DNA from: Streptococcus suis | GTDB taxonomy: Bacteria; Bacillota; Bacilli; Lactobacillales; Streptococcaceae | Assembly: GCF_019856455.1 (NCBI RefSeq) | Contig: NZ_CP082205.1 | Location: forward strand, 2,356,001-2,420,000 | Direction of reading: 5' to 3' | Length of the DNA: 64,000 nucleotides | Shown: positions 25,739 through 33,952 of the stretch, piece after piece | Layout of the letters: each line of letters starts with the position of its first letter | Position numbering within the stretch: the stretch's first letter is position 1 | The notes under the pieces: generated by a model | Told to the model about the DNA's origin: nothing | Seen by the model: the letters and a program-made list of their open reading frames with translations, nothing else | The model's database searches: none | Translations under genes and position numbers: made by a program

Positions 25739-27748
25739 CTAGGCTTCTTCTGCCTGACGTTTTTTCATAGCGATGAATGCAAATACCATTGTACTCAAAC
25801 CAATAACTGTGAAGACAAGGGTACCAATGCCACCAGTTTGTGGAATAGTAACCTTTTTGTTTTTCACTTGTAAGTGATTATCAATATGAGTTGTAGTATC
25901 CATCCAGGTATTTGGTCCAACGGTAAACGGAACAGTGGTACTTGGCAATGCGTAGCCTTCTGGAGCCTTGGTTTCAACAAGTTCATATTGACCTGCTTTA
26001 AGACCTTTAACCTCAAATTTACCATCTGTAGATGATACGAAAGTGAATGCCTGTTCCTTAGCCACCCATTGCCACTGCATATTCAAGGCTTCATAGGCTG
26101 CATTTCTTAACGCTTTTTTATTTTCGACTTCTGTATTAGATTTCACTGCTGCTAGGTAGGCAGCTTCAGCTTCTTTATAATTTCTTAATTCTGCAGCTTT
26201 GGTATTTGTATCTTTCAGACCAAGGTATTCTTCGGTTCCTTGTTTCTTCACAATAAACTCTGCACCTGTGAGTTTTTGAATATCACCTGCATTTACTTCC
26301 TTATCATCTGTCTTAATAAAGCGTTTTCCGTAAGTGATAACTTTTGGTTGTTCTGGTACTATCGGTGGTGGGTTATCTGATGGGTTGTTGGTTACGGTGA
26401 GGATATGACCTTTATCAGCACCAACTTCTTGTGTATAGGTCGGTATATAACCATTAACATCTTTTTCAACAACAATATATTGTTTATCAGACTTCATAGC
26501 ATCATTAGTAAACTCAACGCTACCTTGTCCAGCAGACACAGTTACTTCCCCTATTTTAGTACCTGATTCTTTTTCATAAACAACAAATGTTGCAGATTTA
26601 TCTTGTGAATTATCTGCCCAAACTTTATTGATTTGAATCTTTATTTTTCCACCTTCTTCTTTCGGTGTTACAGGTTCTGGCTCATCATTTTTATCTTCAC
26701 GTGGGCGGTTACCATAGTGGAATTTCACTTGGTTAGGGATTTCTGTATCAACCTTAGCTGAGTCGTTGAGGACAGCCTTATAGGTCAAAGTGATGTTAAC
26801 ATCCTGAGTTTTAGCAGCCTCTTCAATAGCAGCCAGACCTGCCGCTTTCATTTTTAACATAAAGCCACGTTTATCTTGAGTGATAGTGTAGTGATCAGTT
26901 TCATTAAGGGTGTCAACTTCTTTATAAGCTACAGTCAATGAACCTGTTACAAAGTCCAACCCTTCAACCATCAAGTCTTCCCAGACAATTGTCTTGTAAG
27001 AAGAACCTTTTGGAATTTTTGTAGTAATTTTGTAGGTTACTTCTTCACCAATTTCGACATTTTTAGGTCCCATGGTATTGTCTGAAAACTGCTTGGTCAC
27101 AGTCGGCTTATCTTCTGTGTTTTTTGGATAAACGTGAAGAGGATTAGCTGTGCTATCAAAATATCCTGTTCCATCTGGACGAGTAACTGGTAAAACGAGA
27201 CGGAAAGGAACAGCCTTAGCTTCTGTTAGTTCACTACCTTTATCATTACCTTCTTGCTTGTTGTAGTAAGGTGAATGTTCCTTATCTTCTACGAAGATGT
27301 AGGTGCCGTTTGGAAGTGTGAACTCAGCACCAGCACTACCTTCTCTAGTATTGACACCGTCAGTGCCATTATTCGTAGTATCTAATACATAATGTTCGTC
27401 TTGCCCCTCACCAGTAATACCTAATTGAGCACCAGTTTTTGAGCCATTTTGTTGTGAATCAACCTTTTTCCAAACCTTAAAGTTGACACCCTCAATTTCT
27501 TTCGCACTTGTACCGAAATAGTTTGTGAACGTACCTTGTTGAATTGCTGTACCATCATATTTCTGTACATTTTGTGCTGTCTCGTGATTAAAATTATTAA
27601 AATCTTCTTTACTCATCAAGACCTTATGCACTACAACCTTAGTTTGATGCGTAGTATTCGCATGTACTAAATGTCGAAGATTTCCCAATGGACCGAACAT
27701 CGTCAGAAGAACGGTCAAGAGGGAGAATACTTTTGTTAACTTTTTCAC
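25739..27748 (-). CDS. Major backbone pilin with IPQTG sorting signal
   Basis: 669 residues. Signal peptide at about 1-30. Pilin motif NPLHVYPKNT near residue 210, with the Lys that accepts the isopeptide bond. Several Ig-like/CNA-B domains follow; the third begins KIQINKVWADNSQDKS. A C-terminal domain has the E-box YELVETKAPEGYALP, and the wall-sorting signal is IPQTGG plus membrane segment and basic tail. This is the layout of a GBS/pneumococcal-type backbone pilin polymerised by class C sortases. It lies between the tip-adhesin remnant and the basal pilin. Apparently intact. Confidence 0.85.
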   Translation of the reverse strand: MKKLTKVFSLLTVLLTMFGPLGNLRHLVHANTTHQTKVVVHKVLMSKEDFNNFNHETAQNVQKYDGTAIQQGTFTNYFGTSAKEIEGVNFKVWKKVDSQQNGSKTGAQLGITGEGQDEHYVLDTTNNGTDGVNTREGSAGAEFTLPNGTYIFVEDKEHSPYYNKQEGNDKGSELTEAKAVPFRLVLPVTRPDGTGYFDSTANPLHVYPKNTEDKPTVTKQFSDNTMGPKNVEIGEEVTYKITTKIPKGSSYKTIVWEDLMVEGLDFVTGSLTVAYKEVDTLNETDHYTITQDKRGFMLKMKAAGLAAIEEAAKTQDVNITLTYKAVLNDSAKVDTEIPNQVKFHYGNRPREDKNDEPEPVTPKEEGGKIKIQINKVWADNSQDKSATFVVYEKESGTKIGEVTVSAGQGSVEFTNDAMKSDKQYIVVEKDVNGYIPTYTQEVGADKGHILTVTNNPSDNPPPIVPEQPKVITYGKRFIKTDDKEVNAGDIQKLTGAEFIVKKQGTEEYLGLKDTNTKAAELRNYKEAEAAYLAAVKSNTEVENKKALRNAAYEALNMQWQWVAKEQAFTFVSSTDGKFEVKGLKAGQYELVETKAPEGYALPSTTVPFTVGPNTWMDTTTHIDNHLQVKNKKVTIPQTGGIGTLVFTVIGLSTMVFAFIAMKKRQAEEA

Positions 27749-27795
27749 TATTTTCTCCTTTTCTTTTTTAATCTTTCAGTTTGCTTTTATTACTA

Positions 27796-27870
27796 GCACC
27801 AACTATCTAGGAGATAGTTGGTGGGTGGAAATTGAACGAACACAGTTCGTGTCAAAATCTGCAGACTGTA
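27796..27870. repeat. Short fragment of the dispersed hairpin repeat
   Basis: CACCAACTATCT/AGATAGTTGGTG is a perfect 12-bp stem with a 3-nt loop. It is followed by a GGAAATTGAACGAACACAGTTCGTGTC block resembling the 'hairpin + GAAGCGAAC...GTTCGC' core of the larger repeats at 21838, 43142 and 46945. It occupies the gap between the tip gene and the backbone pilin. Confidence 0.6.
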
Positions 27871-27925
27871 CTAAAGTACGTCAAAACCAGTTAACCAAGT
27901 AATAAAAGATAAAATGATATGTAGC

Positions 27926-29165
27926 TTATTTACGTATATGTTTCCAACGTTTTTCTTTTCCTAGCTCGACGGCAAGAGCCAGTAACATCATCACCCCCCC
28001 TAATGTGATATATGGTAGAACTCCAAAACCTCCTGTCTTAGGATATTCCCCTTTTTTCAGGTTTTTAGCAGTAAGCAACTGCCTATTGCTATCATCTAGG
28101 GACAAGAGGTCATCTCCATCTAGGAGTTCCACTTGACCACTATCGGTAAGACGAAGTCGGTAAACTTTCGTATTGAGCTGATAGCCTTCAGGGGCTTGGG
28201 TTTCTTTCAGTTGGTAAATCTGACCGATACGGAGGTTATCAAAGACAATTTCTTCTCCATCGGTCGCTGTCGTCTTGGTGGCAACAGGAGTCGCACCATT
28301 CTCTTCTTTCAATTCAAACACCGCTGCGAGACGACGATCGCTATCGCTATAAGCACGTTTGGCTAGCTTAAACTGTCCTGTCTTTCTTCTGTTTTTCACC
28401 TGCAATTTTAGGACATTATCCGTTGCTGTGCTGCTGGTATCGACAGTCACCTTATCACTAGAGGACAAAACCGCAAACCGTGTCACGACCTTGTTTCTCG
28501 TGTCAGAATGTGCCTGTTCTGCCTGTGTCGCTTCAAGTAGAACTGGCTCACTCAATCCAATATAGCCATCTGGGGCTTGGGTTTCGACCAAGGCATACTT
28601 GCCAAGTTCCTTGATGAGCAAGGTTTCATTACCAGTCTGTCCATTGGCTAGTTGGAAGGTTTGAATGAGATTGTTATCATTAATGGCAGTGGACAGGGTA
28701 GTTTCTGTAGTATCTTCCGGAACCTTATAGAGCTTGAAGGTCGCTGTTCCTTGGATAATGGCACCTGTCTCACTATCTAGTTTTTCCATTCGGATAAATG
28801 GATTTTGGATGTTCCCCAAGAGATAGATATTGTCAGGAGTGTCTGCTTGGGCACTTGGAATGTTTTTCTCCAGTGTCATCTGGCGAACCTCCACACCAAT
28901 ATCCCTAAGAACAAACCACTTACCAGAAACCTGTGCATTATTTTTAATGCGAATATAGCGCGCCAAAATATCAGTCGCATGTGCCACATCATTGGTATTT
29001 TGCAGGCTGGTCAGGTCTGTGTAGACACGACCATCGGTCGAATACTGAATTGTAAAATCATTGAACCTATCCAAAGGATTGTTGCCACCTTGTCTAAACA
29101 TGACTTTGGTCACGTTTTGAACAGAGCCCAAGTCCAGACCTATATAGACAATATGTAAAGACCCC
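27926..29165 (-). pseudogene. Pilus tip adhesin, C-terminal fragment
   Basis: About 410 residues remain in frame. They include the second half of an F5/8 type C (discoidin) domain (YIGLDLGSVQNVTKV, RFNDFTIQYSTDGRVY, ARYIRIKNNAQVSGKWFVLRDIGVEV). Two CNA-B-type domains follow with E-boxes YALVETQAPDGYIG and YQLKETQAPEGYQL, and then a YPKTGG sorting signal with membrane helix and basic tail. The 5' part is missing because an IS110 element is inserted within the discoidin domain (about 29165). No promoter or signal peptide remains, so the tip subunit is presumably not made. Confidence 0.8.
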
Positions 29166-29255
29166 CAGTTGAGAATTCGTGGATTTACCTGTACACTAGA
29201 ATAAAAAAACAATCAACTTCTAACAGGAATTACCACACTCAATTGGAGGTCTTAT

Positions 29256-30377
29256 ATGTTTCATTTTACCACACTTTTCATCGGAATGGATGTTCACAAA
29301 GAAAGTTTTTCACTCTGCTATTATGATATGATGGCGAATCAATTCAAACATAGCACTAAAGTTGGTCCAAATGTTAGCTATATTGTGAACTATGTGAATG
29401 AGCTTCGTCGTTTATATGGTCAAGATGCAGAAGTGTTATGTGGCTACGAAGCCGGATGTCTTGGATTTACCCTATATCACCAGCTACAAGCTCACGGGAT
29501 TCCCTGTATCGTGATGGCGCCTACAACGGTGATGAAGGAAGGATCTAAGCGTGTTAAGACTGATAAAAAAGATGCAGCTCAGCTCGCAAAAGCTCTGGCC
29601 TTTCGTAGCTATCGGCCTGTTCATATTCCTACTGTTGAGGATGAACAAGTCAAAGAATATATCCGCATGAGAACAGACCACAAAGTGGCTCTGAAGAAAA
29701 TCAAACAACAAATTCTTGCCTTCTGTCTCCGACATGATTTTCGCTATACCGAGGGAAGCAGTAATTGGACACAGAAACATGTCCGCTGGCTCCGTTCCCT
29801 AAATCCTGATGGACTTTACGCAGAGATTTTGACAGAATATCTATTGACCTATGAGAAATTAGTAGATCAAATAGAACGGTATGATGCACGAATTGAGCAA
29901 CTGGGTCAAAGCGACAGTTACCAAGAGAAGGTCTCACGGCTTTCTTGCTTTATTGGCATTAAAACACTAACTGCTCTTTCCATTGTGACAGAAATCGGTG
30001 ATTTTAATCGCTTTGCGACAGCTCAACATTTTGCTTCTTATCTTGGGCTAACTCCTAGCGAAAATTCTAGCGGCGACAAGGAGAGAAGAGGTGCTATCAC
30101 CAAAGCTGGGAATAGCCATGTGAGACGACTTCTGATAGAAGCTGCACAATCATTGGCTAAGGGGACGATTGGGTATAAATCCAAAGAATTGAAAAGGAGA
30201 CAAAGTGGAAACCGAGTGGAGGTGATTGCTTATGCGGATAAGGCTAATGAACGCTTAAGAAGACGTTATCGCACACTTGTTCTAGGAAAAAATAAGAAAC
30301 AAAATGTTGCTAAAACAGCTATTGCACGAGAATTGTCTGGTTTTATTTGGGGGATGATGACAGGAAGAATAGCTTGA
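29256..30377 (+). CDS. IS110-family DEDD transposase (recombinase)
   Basis: 373 residues. The N-terminal RuvC-like DEDD domain begins FIGMDVHKESFSLCYY and contains CGYEAGCLGF and KRVKTDKKDAAQLAKAL. The C-terminal transposase_20 domain has LSCFIGIKTLTALSIVTEIGDF, YLGLTPSENSSG and GAITKAGNSHVRRLLIEAA with the catalytic Ser region. Full length. Members are RNA-guided recombinases that use a structured RNA from the element's non-coding end. It differs from the second IS110 enzyme in this window (45579-46781). Confidence 0.9.
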   Translation: MFHFTTLFIGMDVHKESFSLCYYDMMANQFKHSTKVGPNVSYIVNYVNELRRLYGQDAEVLCGYEAGCLGFTLYHQLQAHGIPCIVMAPTTVMKEGSKRVKTDKKDAAQLAKALAFRSYRPVHIPTVEDEQVKEYIRMRTDHKVALKKIKQQILAFCLRHDFRYTEGSSNWTQKHVRWLRSLNPDGLYAEILTEYLLTYEKLVDQIERYDARIEQLGQSDSYQEKVSRLSCFIGIKTLTALSIVTEIGDFNRFATAQHFASYLGLTPSENSSGDKERRGAITKAGNSHVRRLLIEAAQSLAKGTIGYKSKELKRRQSGNRVEVIAYADKANERLRRRYRTLVLGKNKKQNVAKTAIARELSGFIWGMMTGRIA

Positions 30378-30422
30378 AGTTAGCGCTTGTTTTCATGTAC
30401 ACTTTTGACCATTAAGTTTTAT

Positions 30423-30660
30423 CATCGCAGAGCGATGAGGAATCCCTATTTCTATCCAAAATCACTGGGTGAATTTGGACAGAAATAAGGATTGAAATCA
30501 TGTTTGAATGGAAAGTATCTTGAAGGAGTTTAGGACTTCAAGGTTTGAGTCATCTACGAAACGACTAAGTGGCACAATTGTGATCCACGCTTATAGAGAG
30601 TAGGACTCGCGGCAGAACCATTGACCTGTAGGTAACCAATCCACGAATATCAGAGTGGCC
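30423..30660 (+). ncRNA. Candidate IS110 guide (bridge/seek) RNA region
   Basis: The non-coding 3' flank of the transposase contains a chain of hairpins: CATCGC-AGA-GCGATG (30423-30437); a long stem CCTATTTCTATCCAAA with TTTGGACAGAAATAAGG (30445-30490); and CTTGAAG/CTTCAAG (30519-30542). IS1111-group elements are known to express their guide RNA from this side. The transcript and its guide loops are inferred. Confidence 0.45.
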
Positions 30661-30750
30661 AATGCCCGAAGCTAAGAACTAGGCTCTTTCTAGATACTTT
30701 TCATTTTTTAATCAGTTCGATTGTTTTTACTTGACAAAGGGCTTTACATA

Positions 30751-30928
30751 TCAGGCATTTGTAGGAATATTATCACCACTATTATTGAAATTATGGTAGG
30801 TGACAGACGTCGCTGGATTATTATCTGTCGCAGCTAATTCCTGACCTGACTGAATGTTCCCAAAATCAGCTGATTTGAAGAATCTGGTCTGACTGGCAGG
30901 GCTAGAAGTTCCATTGGACTGCTTGTAA
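30751..30928 (-). pseudogene. Pilus tip adhesin, internal fragment
   Basis: 59 codons (KQSNGTSSPASQTRFFKSAD ... VTYHNFNNSGDNIPTNA) read on the minus strand between IS630 copy B and the IS110 element. By composition and position they are the part of the tip-adhesin just before its discoidin domain. The upstream side is cut by IS630 at the TA at 30929, and the downstream side by IS110. The N-terminal region, signal peptide and promoter of this gene are absent from the window. Confidence 0.65.
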
Positions 30929-30966
30929 TACTGTTCAAAAAACAAAAACTAACGTATAATAGATTT

Positions 30967-31479
30967 ATGAAACTTACTATCGAACAAACAAACGAATTAA
31001 AAACTTATTTGAAAGATAAAACCTATTCCCCATTTCATAGACGACTTCAAGTAATCCTATTCAGAGCAGAAGGGCTTAGTTATAAGGAAATCACTAACCT
31101 TATCGGCTATTCAAAGTATACAATCTGGTCCTTACAAGGCAAGTATGAGCTTGGTGGGATTTCAGCTCTAGTAAGAGAAACGCGAGGTGGACGGAACCGT
31201 CAATATTTAACCCTTCAAGAAGAGGAAGCATTTCTAAAAGAACAGTTAACAGCTTCACTAAATGGCGAATTTGTGACCATAAACTCTCTCTACGAAACTT
31301 ATCAGAAACGGGTTGGACACCCTACGACCAAGGAAGGATTCTATGCCCTTCTGAAACGCCATGGTTGGCGCAAAGTGACGCCAAGACCAGAACACCCTAA
31401 AAAAGCAGACGCCGAAACGATTCTAGCGTCTAAAAATAAAATCTTCATTCACGAAAATAGGAAAGCGCTTCAAGAATAG
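30967..31479 (+). CDS. IS630 transposase, DNA-binding (orfA) part, copy B
   Basis: 170 residues, identical to copy A except Lys for Arg in SYKEITN. Helix-turn-helix half of the transposase. It starts 38 bp inside the element and ends ALQE stop, with the catalytic part continuing 25 bp further in the +1 frame. Confidence 0.87.
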   Translation: MKLTIEQTNELKTYLKDKTYSPFHRRLQVILFRAEGLSYKEITNLIGYSKYTIWSLQGKYELGGISALVRETRGGRNRQYLTLQEEEAFLKEQLTASLNGEFVTINSLYETYQKRVGHPTTKEGFYALLKRHGWRKVTPRPEHPKKADAETILASKNKIFIHENRKALQE

Positions 31480-31504
31480 TCGTCGCTATCATAAAGTCAG
31501 ACTA

Positions 31505-32002
31505 ATGTATCAAGATGAGGCGGGTTTCGGTCGGATTAGTAAAATTGGAAAGGCCTGGGCACCAAAAGGGGTGAGACCGCATGTACATAGCCACTATATT
31601 CGTGAGTATCGCTATTGCTATGGTGCTATTGATGCCCATACAGGAGAGTCCTTCTTCATTATCGCTGGGGGTTGCAATACAGATTGGATGAATGTTTTTC
31701 TCAAACAACTATCTGAAGCTTATCCTGACGATTATATTTTATTAGTGATGGACAATGCCGTTTGGCATAAATCAAGTACCTTAGAGAAACCACATAATAT
31801 TGGTTTTGAGTTTATTCCTCCCTATACTCCTGAAATGAATCCAATTGAACAAGTTTGGGCTGAGATTCGAAAGAGAGGGTTTAAGAATAAAGCTTTTAAA
31901 ACACTAGATGATGTGATAAACAAGCTTCAAGAAGTGATACGAGAGTTAGATTGGTCTATTTTAAAACCAATTGTTAGTAGACGATGGTTAAAAAACACTT
32001 GA
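31505..32002 (+). CDS. IS630 transposase, catalytic (orfB) part, copy B
   Basis: 165 residues identical to copy A. It contains LLVMDNAVWHKS and PPYTPEMNPIEQVWAEIRK. No Shine-Dalgarno precedes its ATG. Expression as an orfA-orfB fusion through frameshifting is the likely mode, and that would require a net +1 (or -2) shift between the two frames. Confidence 0.85.
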   Translation: MYQDEAGFGRISKIGKAWAPKGVRPHVHSHYIREYRYCYGAIDAHTGESFFIIAGGCNTDWMNVFLKQLSEAYPDDYILLVMDNAVWHKSSTLEKPHNIGFEFIPPYTPEMNPIEQVWAEIRKRGFKNKAFKTLDDVINKLQEVIRELDWSILKPIVSRRWLKNT

Positions 32003-32030
32003 TTGGTTTGTTTTTGATTTTTGTTGAGTA

Positions 32031-32989
32031 TTAATTTGCACCCATTCGAAAATAAACCAGTTATGATTATCGGGGCATCTTACTACGATCAAGGAACTTC
32101 TCGTGCCCAAGTTCACCTACGGAAAATTTTAGATGCACCAGGTGTCAATGCTTACACACTACCAGGTAATGAATTCCTCCTTGGTAAGGCCAAAGAAGCT
32201 TTTGACGATAAGGGCAATATCATCAATGAAGGCACCGTGAAATTCTTAGAAAGCTGTCTAGACAACTTTATCAAGTATGTCGGTGTTGTATCCAAATTGA
32301 AAAAACCAAAGCCAATCGCACCAGAAGATTTAGACTGTACCAAACCAATCGCAACGACCATCACTGGTGTGGATCCCGATGATCCAGATTGGCTAGAAAA
32401 GGCTTCTAAATTGGTTAACGCAGTTGAGGGAGATACCTATGTTAAACTGGACAATGGTCTGTTGACCGTTAACCAACTCAATATGTTCCTCAATGCGATG
32501 CCATTTGAATTGACCTATGCAGATGATAATAACCAGTTCCTCTACTACAACAATAGTCACCAAGAACCCGATACCATGTTGGGTAAACGGGTACTTGCTC
32601 AAGTAGGAAATCGCCTGTCAACTGTCCACGGTACGCTACCTCCTGCCCGCATGAAGAATGTTGAATGGGTTGTCGGTACTTTGCGTAATGGTAATCAGGA
32701 ATATGTTCGTACCATTGTACCCGGTACCCCTGCTGAAATTATCAACACCCACAACTACCAAGCTATGTACTATCCTGACGGATCCTACGCTGGTATCAAT
32801 GAAATTATCTTTAATTTCAAACCATGGCTAGATTGGTATCTTGAAGCTACTGGTCAACGCTTGGTTGGTGGTTCGGGAACTGCCGCAGCTCCTGCACATG
32901 TTGACGCAACCTCTGGTGCATCAGATGCTGGTAGTGCCCCTGCTACTTCCACACCGACAGATGCAGATTCTGGTGCATCCGCTCACTAA
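32031..32989 (+). pseudogene. NADPH-dependent flavin reductase with PAS domain, 5'-truncated
   Basis: An open frame continues from the IS630 border for about 320 residues. The first part (VMIIGASYYDQGTSRAQVHL, YTLPGNEFLLGKAKEAFDD) is the second half of a flavodoxin-like NADPH-dependent FMN reductase. The middle (NAMPFELTYADDNNQFLYYN ... YYPDGSYAGINEIIFNF) is a PAS-like module, and the tail is low-complexity Ala/Ser/Thr (GASDAGSAPATSTPTDADSG). The N-terminal FMN-binding part, roughly 80-100 residues, is missing, removed by the event that placed IS630 copy B. Cofactor binding and activity are probably lost. Confidence 0.8.
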
Positions 32990-33002
32990 TCGTTCACATA
33001 TA

Positions 33003-33028
33003 GTGGGAAGAACTCTTCCCACTTTATT
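33003..33028 (+). terminator. Terminator after flavin reductase remnant
   Basis: GTGGGAAG-AACT-CTTCCCAC stem (33003-33022), then TTTATTTTT. Classical intrinsic terminator on the plus strand. Confidence 0.85.
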
Positions 33029-33069
33029 TTTCAAACAAAATATTGATAATGATTTCACAAGGAGTTCCT

Positions 33070-33864
33070 ATGTCACCATTTCAAGAAAAAATTTCAGCTG
33101 CAGTTTCAAAAAAAGAAGCCCTTTTTGACGAAAGTCTAGGCCGCTATGCCTTGCGTTCTATGTATGCAGGAGCCTACCTGACTATGTCAACAGCTGTCGG
33201 TATTATCGGAGCAGACGTTATTGCCAGTCAATTTCCAAGTTTGTCGCGCTTTGTCTTTACCTTCATCTTTGCTATTGGGCTGGTTTTTGTTCTTATTTTT
33301 GGTGGTGAATTAGCCACTTCTAACATGATGTATCTCACAACTGGTGCCTACTATAAGCAAATTAGCTGGAAAAAAGTGACACAGATGCTGCTATACTGTA
33401 CTTTCTTTAACTTTGTAGGCGCTACTATTCTAGCCTGGCTCTTCAATCAGTCCTTCTCCTACCTCAATCTCTCTGATAAGAGCTTTGTCGTCAATGCCGT
33501 TACCATCAAACTTGGAAAATCTGACTGGAGTAACTTTATTGAAGGGATTACGGCTAATATGTTTGTAAATATGGCAATCCTTGGCTTCATGCTCATCAAA
33601 GAACAGTCTGCTAAGTTCTTTGTCATCATTTCCTCCATTTTTATGTTCGTTTTCCTCATCAATGAGCATCTGGTCGCCAATTTCGCATCTTTCATGCTCC
33701 TAGCTTTTAATGCTACTCGAAGCAATGTCGAAGCCTTCAATATGATCAATATCCTTCGTCAATGGATTGTGGTCTTTTTTGGAAATTGGCTCGGAGCCGG
33801 TCTCTTTATCGGTATCGCCTACGCTTGGCTCAATCAAACCAAAACCAACCATATTGAGCAGTAA
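33070..33864 (+). CDS. Formate/nitrite transporter family channel (FNT)
   Basis: 264 residues from MSPFQEKISAAVSKKEALF, with AAGGAG upstream. Six membrane segments are apparent. FNT signature elements include GAYLTMSTAVGIIGAD, FGGELATSNMMYLTTGAYYK and GITANMFVNMAILGFML. FNT channels form pentamers that pass formate, nitrite, hydrosulfide or lactate/H+; in fermentative streptococci formate export is likely. It lies just downstream of the flavin-reductase remnant and ends in a strong hairpin. Confidence 0.85.
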   Translation: MSPFQEKISAAVSKKEALFDESLGRYALRSMYAGAYLTMSTAVGIIGADVIASQFPSLSRFVFTFIFAIGLVFVLIFGGELATSNMMYLTTGAYYKQISWKKVTQMLLYCTFFNFVGATILAWLFNQSFSYLNLSDKSFVVNAVTIKLGKSDWSNFIEGITANMFVNMAILGFMLIKEQSAKFFVIISSIFMFVFLINEHLVANFASFMLLAFNATRSNVEAFNMINILRQWIVVFFGNWLGAGLFIGIAYAWLNQTKTNHIEQ

Positions 33865-33875
33865 GCCTACCACAA

Positions 33876-33945
33876 AAACAGCCAAGATAAACCACGTCCT
33901 AAACGTTTAAGGATTGTGGTCTGCTTATCTTGGCTGTTTATTTTT
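33876..33945. terminator. Bidirectional terminator between FNT gene and ABC operon
   Basis: AAACAGCCAAGATAA (33876-33890) and TTATCTTGGCTGTTT (33925-33939) form a 15-bp stem, with an inner ACCAC/GTGGT pair and T runs on both sides. It serves the convergent FNT gene and ABC exporter operon. Confidence 0.85.
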
Positions 33946-33952
33946 CTATATA

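Larger units (their letters stand above)
29160..30750 (+). mobile_element. IS110-family element (IS1111-like layout)
   Basis: One transposase gene with a short 5' flank and about 370 bp of non-coding, highly structured 3' flank. An 11-bp subterminal inverted repeat, ATTCGTGGATT (29175-29185) and AATCCACGAAT (30639-30649), lies near the ends, as in the IS1111 subgroup. Outer boundaries are approximate because this family makes no terminal repeats or clear duplications. It splits the pilus tip-adhesin gene. Confidence 0.75.
30929..32030 (+). mobile_element. IS630-family insertion sequence, copy B
   Basis: 1102 bp, with the same ends as copy A (TACTGTTC... and ...GTTGAGTA) and opposite orientation. 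A few base differences are visible, such as around 31072-31083 and in the right terminal region. Unlike copy A, its two flanks do not join into one gene: the left flank is the tip-adhesin fragment on the minus strand, and the right flank is the middle of a flavin reductase on the plus strand. Confidence 0.9.

Noticed and set aside
16326..32030. A fixed inversion of the 13.5-kb segment between the two IS630 copies
   Set aside because: The IS66 element on both sides of copy A and its 8-bp duplication show that copy A is a simple insertion, so the segment is in its original orientation relative to that flank.
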